NCBI GenBank assembly: GCA_002408385.1
Contig: DHSB01000143.1
Coordinates: 10,562 to 38,502, forward strand
Source: Myxococcales bacterium UBA5297
Lineage (GTDB): Bacteria > Myxococcota > Myxococcia > Myxococcales > UBA5297
Direction of reading: 5' to 3'
DNA length: 27,941 nucleotides
Shown: piece by piece, positions 22,531-27,941 of the stretch
Layout of the letters: every line of letters starts with the position of its first letter
How positions within the stretch are numbered: position 1 is the first letter of the stretch
The notes under the pieces: generated by a model
Told to the model about the DNA's origin: nothing
Databases searched by the model: none
Seen by the model: the letters and a program-made list of their open reading frames with translations, nothing else
Program-made: the position numbers and the translations under genes

Positions 22531-22649
22531 GCTCGCAGGGCCGGCCTTCGTCCTTCGGGCCGGCCGCCGGGATCGCCCGCGCGCCTGCCCAATCCCTCGA
22601 AGGGCGCATTGCCATGCGCCCGCACCAACCTGAAACCGATCGCTCGGGT

Positions 22650-22665
22650 TCCGGGCAACGCCCGG
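22650..22665 (+). repeat. Hairpin repeat, copy 2
   Basis: TCCGGGCAACGCCCGG, forming a perfect 6-bp stem with a 3-nt loop. It lies between convergent genes, 25 bp from the lipoprotein stop, and could act on either transcript. No T tract follows. Confidence 0.5.
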
Positions 22666-22690
22666 GGGGCCGGGCTCTCGAGCGTCGCTC

Positions 22691-23554
22691 CTACTTCGTC
22701 TTCACGAGCCCCAGGTCCGCCGTTCCCACCAGGAAGGCCGAAGTCGTGAACAGGTTCGTCGAGGTCTCGCCCTTCGCCACTGCCGAGACGTTGACGACAT
22801 AGTGCGTGTCGGCCTCGGGGAACGCGGTGCCCGGGACGGTGATCACCTTGGTCTTCCACTTGTCCGGCCCGGCCACCAGGTCGAGCAGGTCGAGCGGCTC
22901 GGTCGGCATGTCGGTGTAGGTCGGGCCCTCCTGGGCCCCCGCGCTCATCGGCATCACCGTGGTGAAGGCGACGTTCTCGATGGCGGCTCGGGTAAGCTGC
23001 AGGTTCTCGCCTTTGGCCAGCTCGAGGGGCTTGCCCGGGGTCGCGTGGAACTGCTCGATGCGCTCCTCCTTGGGCGCGGTGACCGTCGCGGTGAAGCTCT
23101 CCCCGTCCTTCTCTATCGTCAGCTTGACCTCGGCGTCCGACTCGTACTTGAAGTCCGGGTCGTCCTGGCTGTTCAGGGCGTAGTTGCCGCTGCCCTTGTC
23201 CGCGAGCCTGAACGAGCGGCCGCCTATCGTCAGCACGGCCTCGGCCCCGGCGATGCCCTTGGGCGCGGCGGTCGGGTCGGAGTTGCGCTCGCCAAAGAAG
23301 ATTTCGGCGGCCATCTGCGGGCCGAGAGTGGGGATGAGGCCGCCGTCGGCGGGCAGGCCCCCGTCGGGCTCGAACGGCTGGCCGCCGTCCGGGAAGAGCG
23401 TCTGGTTGAAGTCGTACTCGGGGCTCGACAGGACCGTGGCGGCGAGCACCTTCTCGGCCTGGATCGACTCGAACAGCTCGCACCCGGAGGCAAAGACGAG
23501 TGCGAGCGACGCCAAGGCGACGACCGCACGGGCGAGCGGCTTGCTGGATGACAT
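22691..23554 (-). CDS. Lipoprotein of unknown function (287 aa)
   Basis: ATG 23554 has a strong AGGAGG site 5 nt upstream on this strand. The signal peptide ends FASGC (lipid Cys25). A Pro/Asp/Gly-rich linker (about 54-75, DGGQPFEPDGGLPADGG) follows, similar to the DAG linker of the lipoprotein at 13271. The globular part has beta-strand-rich segments (AEAVLTIGGRSFRL, ADAEVKLTIEKDGESFTATV-like, then THYVVNVSAVAKG) that suggest immunoglobulin-like folds, but no family is named. It is divergent from the CHASE2-cyclase gene (110 bp between starts), and a 9-bp inverted repeat covers its ribosome site. Confidence 0.75.
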   Translation of the reverse strand: MSSSKPLARAVVALASLALVFASGCELFESIQAEKVLAATVLSSPEYDFNQTLFPDGGQPFEPDGGLPADGGLIPTLGPQMAAEIFFGERNSDPTAAPKGIAGAEAVLTIGGRSFRLADKGSGNYALNSQDDPDFKYESDAEVKLTIEKDGESFTATVTAPKEERIEQFHATPGKPLELAKGENLQLTRAAIENVAFTTVMPMSAGAQEGPTYTDMPTEPLDLLDLVAGPDKWKTKVITVPGTAFPEADTHYVVNVSAVAKGETSTNLFTTSAFLVGTADLGLVKTK

Positions 23555-23555
23555 G

Positions 23556-23603
23556 CGACCTCCTCAAAACCGGCCAATGGGCTCTCAGAGTAGCAGGAGG
23601 TCG
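23556..23603 (-). promoter_or_regulatory. Inverted repeat masking a ribosome-binding site
   Basis: CGACCTCCT (23556-23564, plus strand) and AGGAGGTCG (23595-23603) are perfect inverted copies, 30 bp apart. In the leftward lipoprotein mRNA the upstream copy would pair with the AGGAGG Shine-Dalgarno. It could also be an operator for the divergent pair. Confidence 0.4.
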
Positions 23604-23625
23604 TGCAGGCGCGCGATTTTGAACT

Positions 23626-23654
23626 TTGGCCCCGGTGGCCCCTGCCGCTAGACT
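23626..23654 (+). promoter_or_regulatory. Promoter of the CHASE2-cyclase gene
   Basis: TTGGCC (23626-23631), a 17-bp spacer and TAGACT (23649-23654), ending 10 nt before GTG 23665. With no ribosome site in the short gap, the mRNA would have only a few leading bases. Confidence 0.5.
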
Positions 23655-23664
23655 CGCGCGCGTC

Positions 23665-26169
23665 GTGGTTGGCTCTCCCTTTCCCCGAAAGCTCCGCACC
23701 GGCCTGCTCGTCGGGCTCGTGGTCGGCATCCTCGCGGTCTTCGCCGTCCGCTATCGGCCCGTGCGCGATCCGGACAAGCCGGCGCCCGCTTCGAGCCTGC
23801 TCGCCTGGATAGAGGGTCTCGAGCTGCGCTTCCACGACCTGATGGCGCGCCAACACGCTCGCGGGGCCAAGGCGGCCGAAGACATCGTCTTCGTCACCAT
23901 CGACGACGAGTCGATCGCCCGCTTGCGCCAGAGCGTCGGCCCCTGGCCCTGGTCTCGGGAGACGCTGGGCAACGTCGCGGTCGAGCTGCACCTGCTCGGC
24001 GCGAAGCTCATCGTCCTCGACGAGACCTTCGACCAGCCGTCCCCGGCGCCCGGCGACGACGGGAAGCTCGCCGCGCTGCTCGAGAAGGCGGGCGAGGTCG
24101 TCCTCGGCTTTCGCTTCACCGACATAGTCGAGGAGCAGGTCGTGCGCCCGGGCCGCTGGGCGCTGCGCCACAGCGCCCACCGGACCCGCGCCGACGCGCT
24201 GCGCGCCGCCAGTGCCCTGCTCGCCAAGAAGGCGCTGCCCTACCTGGTCGGAACCGAGCCTGCGGTCGAGCTCTGGCTCGGCGGATTCCGGGACCGGAGC
24301 ACCGCCGTCGAGGCGAGCGCAGCGCTGCTCGAGTTGGCCTCGGGCAAGGAGCTGCAGGTGCGCGAGCTGACCGCCGAGGAGACGCTTCACCGCGTCACCG
24401 GCGAGGCGGTCTTCGCCGAGCGCAACGCGGTCGGCGCGACGGCCGCGACCGGGAGCGGCCTGAGCGCCACCTTCCGTGCCCTGCACCCACCGGTGCCCGC
24501 GCTCGTCGCGAGCCCGGCGAGGTTCGGCTCGGTCGAGCTGCAGCCCGATCACGACGGGGTCGTGCGCGCGGTGCGCCACCTGGTCAAGTACGAGGGGCGC
24601 TACTACCCGTCGCTCGGTCTGGCCGCCTGGCTCGCCCTGAGCGGCGCGGACCAGGTCAGCCTCGCCGACGGCCGCCTGAGCGCCGGTGGCAAGTCGGTGC
24701 CGATCGACCCCAACGCGTTCGCGCTCCTGCGCTTCTACAGCCGGCCCGACGCCAGCCACCGGGTCGACGAGCCGTACCCGTCGGTCCCGGTCTTCTCGGT
24801 CCTCAAGAGCGCCTCGCGGCGCGCGGCCGGTCGCAGCATCGATTCGCAGCTCGCCGAGCGGGTGATGAACAAGGTCGTCTTCCTGCACCGTGAGCAGAAG
24901 GACGAGCGGATGACCACGCCGGTCGGTGCGTCGCCGGCAGGCCCTATCGTCGCCGCCGCCTCGCTCGAGAACCTGCGGCGGGGCGAGAGCCGGGTGCGCG
25001 CCTCGACCGACTACGACAGCGCGCTTGCCCTGGGGCTTGCGCTGCTCGGGGCTCTGCTCTCCGTGGTCCTCACCCGCTCCTCGCGGATGCGGCGCACCGC
25101 GGTCTTCGAGGCGCTCGGATCGCTGCTCGTCGCCGGCGCGTTCGCGACCTTCGCCAACCAGGCCTGGCGCTCGGGCCTGTGGATAGGGGTGGTCGTGCCG
25201 CTCGGCGCCTTCGTCGTGGCGCTCTCGGTGTCGACCGCGATCAACTTCGCCGACGAGTCGAAGGTGGGCAGCCTCATCCGCGAGGCGCTCGGGCGCGGCA
25301 TCAGCACCGAGATTGTCGAGAAGCTGCTGCGCAACCCCCAGCTCCTCGCGCTCGAAGGCGAGCAGCGGCTGATGACCTCCTGGGTGCTCGATGTCTGCGA
25401 CTTCCAGCGGTTGAGCCAGTCGATGAAGCCCCGGGCGATCGTGCACCTGATGAGCGAGCTGTTCACCGAGGTCTCGGAGGCCGTCGCCGACACCCGAGGG
25501 CAGATCGACAAGATGGTCGGCGACTCGGTCGTCGCCTTCTGGGGCGCGCCGCTGCCCAATCATTGCCACGCGCTCGACGCGTGCCGGTGTGCGCTGCAGG
25601 TGCGCGATCTGCTCGCGCGCCGCAGGGCGAGCTGGAAGAGCCGCTACGGGGTCGAGCTGAGGGCTCGCGCCGGGGTCTGCAGCGGCGACCTCGTAGTCGG
25701 CGAGATGGGCGCGCGCGGCGGCTGCCCGCGGGTCCACTTCACGGTGCTCGGGGAGGCGATAGGCCTCGCCCGGCGGCTCGAGAGGCAAAACAAGGAGTGG
25801 GGCACCGAGATCCTCCTCTCGGAGTCGACCTTCGAGCTCGTGCGCGAGGAGGTCGAGGCGCGCGAGATCGACCTGCTGCGCGTGCCCGGTCGGCAGCGGC
25901 CGATCCGCATCTTCGAGCTGATGGGGCTCAAGGGCGGTCTGGACAAAGAGCAGCGCGAGCTGATCGAGACCTTCGAAAAGGCTCTCATCGCCTACCGGCG
26001 GCGTGACTTCCAGGAGGCCATCGCGACGCTGACTTCACTGGCGATGAAGCACCCGAGCGACGGGCCGACGAACGTCTACCTGGACCGCTGCCGTGCCTAC
26101 CTGCGCAAGCCGCCTGCCGACGAGTGGGACGGGGTCTGGGACGGTGCAGCGCAGGCGAAAGCAGGATGA
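23665..26169 (+). CDS. CHASE2-domain class III nucleotide cyclase
   Basis: An 834-aa membrane sensor. GTG 23665 is used because it follows the promoter -10 and gives a short start before the first membrane helix (about 10-28). A periplasmic CHASE2 domain follows (about 40-430), with IVFVTIDDESIARL, GPWPWSRE and LIVLDETFD. Three membrane helices (about 452-530) and a cyclase domain (about 568-755) come next. The cyclase has metal Asp in WVLDVCDF, lysine and second metal Asp in KMVGDSVVAFWG, and the substrate-region segment TVLGEAIGLARRLE. In that segment the transition-state Asn is Gly, though the Arg remains, and the Thr matches Lys/Thr-type cyclases. A helical TPR-like tail ends it. It probably makes cAMP in response to an outside signal if active. 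Confidence 0.88.
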   Translation: MVGSPFPRKLRTGLLVGLVVGILAVFAVRYRPVRDPDKPAPASSLLAWIEGLELRFHDLMARQHARGAKAAEDIVFVTIDDESIARLRQSVGPWPWSRETLGNVAVELHLLGAKLIVLDETFDQPSPAPGDDGKLAALLEKAGEVVLGFRFTDIVEEQVVRPGRWALRHSAHRTRADALRAASALLAKKALPYLVGTEPAVELWLGGFRDRSTAVEASAALLELASGKELQVRELTAEETLHRVTGEAVFAERNAVGATAATGSGLSATFRALHPPVPALVASPARFGSVELQPDHDGVVRAVRHLVKYEGRYYPSLGLAAWLALSGADQVSLADGRLSAGGKSVPIDPNAFALLRFYSRPDASHRVDEPYPSVPVFSVLKSASRRAAGRSIDSQLAERVMNKVVFLHREQKDERMTTPVGASPAGPIVAAASLENLRRGESRVRASTDYDSALALGLALLGALLSVVLTRSSRMRRTAVFEALGSLLVAGAFATFANQAWRSGLWIGVVVPLGAFVVALSVSTAINFADESKVGSLIREALGRGISTEIVEKLLRNPQLLALEGEQRLMTSWVLDVCDFQRLSQSMKPRAIVHLMSELFTEVSEAVADTRGQIDKMVGDSVVAFWGAPLPNHCHALDACRCALQVRDLLARRRASWKSRYGVELRARAGVCSGDLVVGEMGARGGCPRVHFTVLGEAIGLARRLERQNKEWGTEILLSESTFELVREEVEAREIDLLRVPGRQRPIRIFELMGLKGGLDKEQRELIETFEKALIAYRRRDFQEAIATLTSLAMKHPSDGPTNVYLDRCRAYLRKPPADEWDGVWDGAAQAKAG

Positions 26170-26363
26170 AGCCCCGAGCTCGTCGATGTCGAGGATGTGG
26201 GGGCCAGCTTTCGTCACCGGCGAACGCGAGGATGAAGCTTCAGCCCTCGTCGTCGGCAACGTACCTCGGAGGCTGGAGCGCCCACTTCGTCGTCGTCGGC
26301 GAATGGCTGCGTGCGCAAAGGGCGCGCGTTTCTTGGAGCGAGCCGGCCTCCGCGCCACAATGA
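26166..26363 (+). CDS. Possible small protein overlapping the cyclase stop (65 aa)
   Basis: The ATG overlaps the cyclase stop as ATGA, a common translational-coupling arrangement, and AGCAGG lies immediately before it. The product has one CxxC pair (RCRGCGGQL) and an aromatic, hydrophobic stretch (YLGGWSAHFVVVGEWL). Its first 20 codons use A/T third positions more than neighbours, while the middle looks coding. No family is recognised. It may be spurious; the arrangement is the main evidence. Confidence 0.35.
   Translation: MKPRARRCRGCGGQLSSPANARMKLQPSSSATYLGGWSAHFVVVGEWLRAQRARVSWSEPASAPQ
26333..26361 (+). promoter_or_regulatory. Weak promoter candidate for the AmpG-like gene
   Basis: TTGGAG (26333-26338), a 17-bp spacer and CACAAT (26356-26361), about 70 bp before GTG 26432. 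It overlaps the end of the possible 65-aa ORF. Confidence 0.25.
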
Positions 26364-26431
26364 CCCGGCCCGCGGCTGACGCGGCCGCCGACAACCTCTC
26401 CCGCTCACCTCCCAGCCCCTGAGACCCGCCC

Positions 26432-27941
26432 GTGGCGCAGAACTCGACCGCCCAGAGCCTCCGTTCCGCCGTCAAGAGCTGGCGCCTGGGCGCCGTTACG
26501 CTCCTGTCGCTCTCGTCGGGGATGCCGCTCGGGCTGGTGATCATCTGCGTGCCGGCGTGGATGGCGATGATCCAGGTCGACATCAAGACCATCGGCGTCC
26601 TGACGCTCGCCCAGGTGCCGTACGCCTTCAAGTTCCTCTGGTCGCCGCTCATCGACCGGTTTCGGCCGCCCTGGCTCGGCCGCAAGCGCGGCTGGATCCT
26701 GATAGGTCAGCTCGCTCTCGCCGCGCTCACCTTCGGCCTCGCTTCCCAGGCGACCGACCCGACGGTCGGCGCGGTGGCCGCGCTCACCGTCCTCATCGCC
26801 TTCGCCTCCGCGACGCAGGACATCGCCATCGACGCCTACACCGTCGACGTGCTCGACCGCGAGGAGCAGGGCCTGGCGGTCGGCGCGCGCACCGCGATGT
26901 ACCGCATCGGCATGTGGCTGGCCGGGGCCATTGCCATCAGCCTCGGGCCGCAGCTCGGCTGGGAGGTCACCCTCGGCGCGCAGGCGGTCGTCTACCTGCT
27001 GCTGCTGCCAGTGACCGTCTTCGCTCCCGAGCCCAGGGCGCAGCCCCTGCCGCCGCAGTCACTGCGCGAGGCGATCTGGGACCCGTTCGTCGGCTTCCTT
27101 CAGAAGAACCGCTCGCTCGAGATCGTAGCCTTCCTCCTGCTCTACAAGCTCGCCGACAACCTGGCGGTCGCGCTGGTGCGGCCCTTCCTCGTCGAGATGG
27201 GCTACTCGGAGTGGGATGTCGGCATCGTCAGCGGCACGGTCGGCGTCCTCTTCACGCTGCTCGGCACCTTCCTCGGCAGCTTCCTGACCAACTACCTCGG
27301 CGTCGGCCGGGCGCTCTGGTACTTCGGCGTGCTGCAGGCGGCGGCCAACATCGGCTACGCGCTGGTTGCGCAGGTGGGCCTCAACCGGCCGCTGATGTAC
27401 GCGGCGATGGCGCTCGACACCGGCGCCTCGGGCATGGGCACCGGCGCCTTCATGGTTCTGCTGCTGCGCCTGACACAGAAGCGCTTCAGCGCCACCCAGT
27501 ACGCGCTCTTTTCGAGCATCTTCGCGCTCGGTCGCACGGTCGCCGGGCCCATCGCCGGCAGCCTCGTCGACGCCATCGGCTGGCGGGACTTCTTCCTCCT
27601 CACCATCGCCTTCAGCGCGCCGGGCTTGGCGATGCTGCAGCGCTTCGTGCCCTGGGGCGCGCGCGAGATCCCCGCCGAGATCGAAGCGGACGGCGCGCCC
27701 GGCGAGCGCAGCGGCGCTCCCGTCGGTCGGCTCGGCCTGCTCGCCCGAGGGCTGGGCGGCTTCGTCGGCGGCAGCCTCGCCGGCCTGCTCGCGAGCGCAG
27801 CGCTCGCCGGCCTCAAAGGCGCCCGCGACGGCGGCGTGTTCGATCTCGCTGCGCCCCTCGCGCGGCTGCTGCGCCCGGGGGCCGTGTCGGACTACATCGA
27901 CGCGATAGGCGCGCTTGCTTTCGGCCTCGTGCTCGGCTTCG
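26432..27941 (+). CDS. ampG: AmpG-type MFS transporter, 3' end outside the window
   Basis: The GTG at 26432 is the first possible start after an in-frame TGA at 26420; no ribosome site is evident. The 503 visible codons run off the right edge. The start (about 20-85) has SLSSGMPLGLVIICVPAWM, an IGVLTLAQVPYAFKFLWSPLIDR segment and GRKRGW, which are family marks of AmpG/acetyl-CoA-transporter-type major facilitators. ATQDIAIDAYTVDVL follows near 129-143. About twelve hydrophobic segments are visible. AmpG carries anhydro-muropeptides from the periplasm into the cytoplasm for cell-wall recycling. No recycling enzyme (amidase, NagZ) lies nearby here, so the substrate is inferred from family only. 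The symbol is tentative. Confidence 0.82.
   Translation, partial: MAQNSTAQSLRSAVKSWRLGAVTLLSLSSGMPLGLVIICVPAWMAMIQVDIKTIGVLTLAQVPYAFKFLWSPLIDRFRPPWLGRKRGWILIGQLALAALTFGLASQATDPTVGAVAALTVLIAFASATQDIAIDAYTVDVLDREEQGLAVGARTAMYRIGMWLAGAIAISLGPQLGWEVTLGAQAVVYLLLLPVTVFAPEPRAQPLPPQSLREAIWDPFVGFLQKNRSLEIVAFLLLYKLADNLAVALVRPFLVEMGYSEWDVGIVSGTVGVLFTLLGTFLGSFLTNYLGVGRALWYFGVLQAAANIGYALVAQVGLNRPLMYAAMALDTGASGMGTGAFMVLLLRLTQKRFSATQYALFSSIFALGRTVAGPIAGSLVDAIGWRDFFLLTIAFSAPGLAMLQRFVPWGAREIPAEIEADGAPGERSGAPVGRLGLLARGLGGFVGGSLAGLLASAALAGLKGARDGGVFDLAAPLARLLRPGAVSDYIDAIGALAFGLVLGF

Overview
The window is very GC-rich (third codon positions are almost always G or C) and reads like a Myxococcota or related deltaproteobacterial chromosome. 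The signs are many lipoproteins, one with a repeated Asp-Ala-Gly linker; a protein ending in what looks like an AgmX/PglI-type C-terminal domain; an Hanks-type Ser/Thr kinase beside a TPR protein; a PEGA-domain membrane protein; and a CHASE2-cyclase. No phage, insertion sequence, CRISPR array or plasmid gene is visible. The placement is an inference from gene content, not a phylogeny.

Layout. 1-2.8 kb: the 3' end of an asparagine synthase-type amidotransferase, a GT4-like glycosyltransferase and a GIDE/BAM-like membrane protein, probably the end of a surface polysaccharide locus. 2.9-5.0 kb: two small unknown genes (62 and 85 aa) and a leftward membrane pseudokinase with a PEGA domain. 5.1-9.8 kb: a tight four-gene operon of an alkyl-DHAP-synthase-like flavoprotein, a degenerate FAD-domain partner, an Fe-S CCG protein and a diacylglycerol-kinase-family lipid kinase. 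This is the most interesting unit, possibly an ether-lipid or glycerolipid redox module. 9.8-13.0 kb: an exported protein, a leftward tRNA-Cys(GCA) with its own promoter and terminator, then a TPR protein and Ser/Thr kinase pair. 13.3-14.3 kb: a DAG-repeat lipoprotein.

14.5-19.9 kb: pyruvate dehydrogenase genes E1-alpha, E1-beta and E2, with glycine C-acetyltransferase (kbl) and a possible small ORF between the two E1 genes. Strong hairpin terminators suggest separate transcripts. Both enzyme systems produce or use acetyl-CoA, so the grouping makes metabolic sense. 19.9-20.5 kb: a 615-bp stretch with no convincing gene. 20.5-22.4 kb: a GNAT acetyltransferase, a BamE-like small lipoprotein and a helical unknown protein. 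22.4-22.7 kb: short repeats and hairpins between convergent genes. 22.7-26.2 kb: a leftward lipoprotein divergent from a CHASE2 class III cyclase, whose end overlaps a possible 65-aa ORF. 26.4 kb to the end: an AmpG-type MFS transporter cut by the window edge.

Promoters resembling TTGNNN-N17/18-TANNNT can be seen before many transcription units. In several cases the -10 element lies only 7-10 nt before the start codon with no Shine-Dalgarno sequence, suggesting leaderless or nearly leaderless mRNAs. All function calls rest on motif recognition by eye; no search was run.
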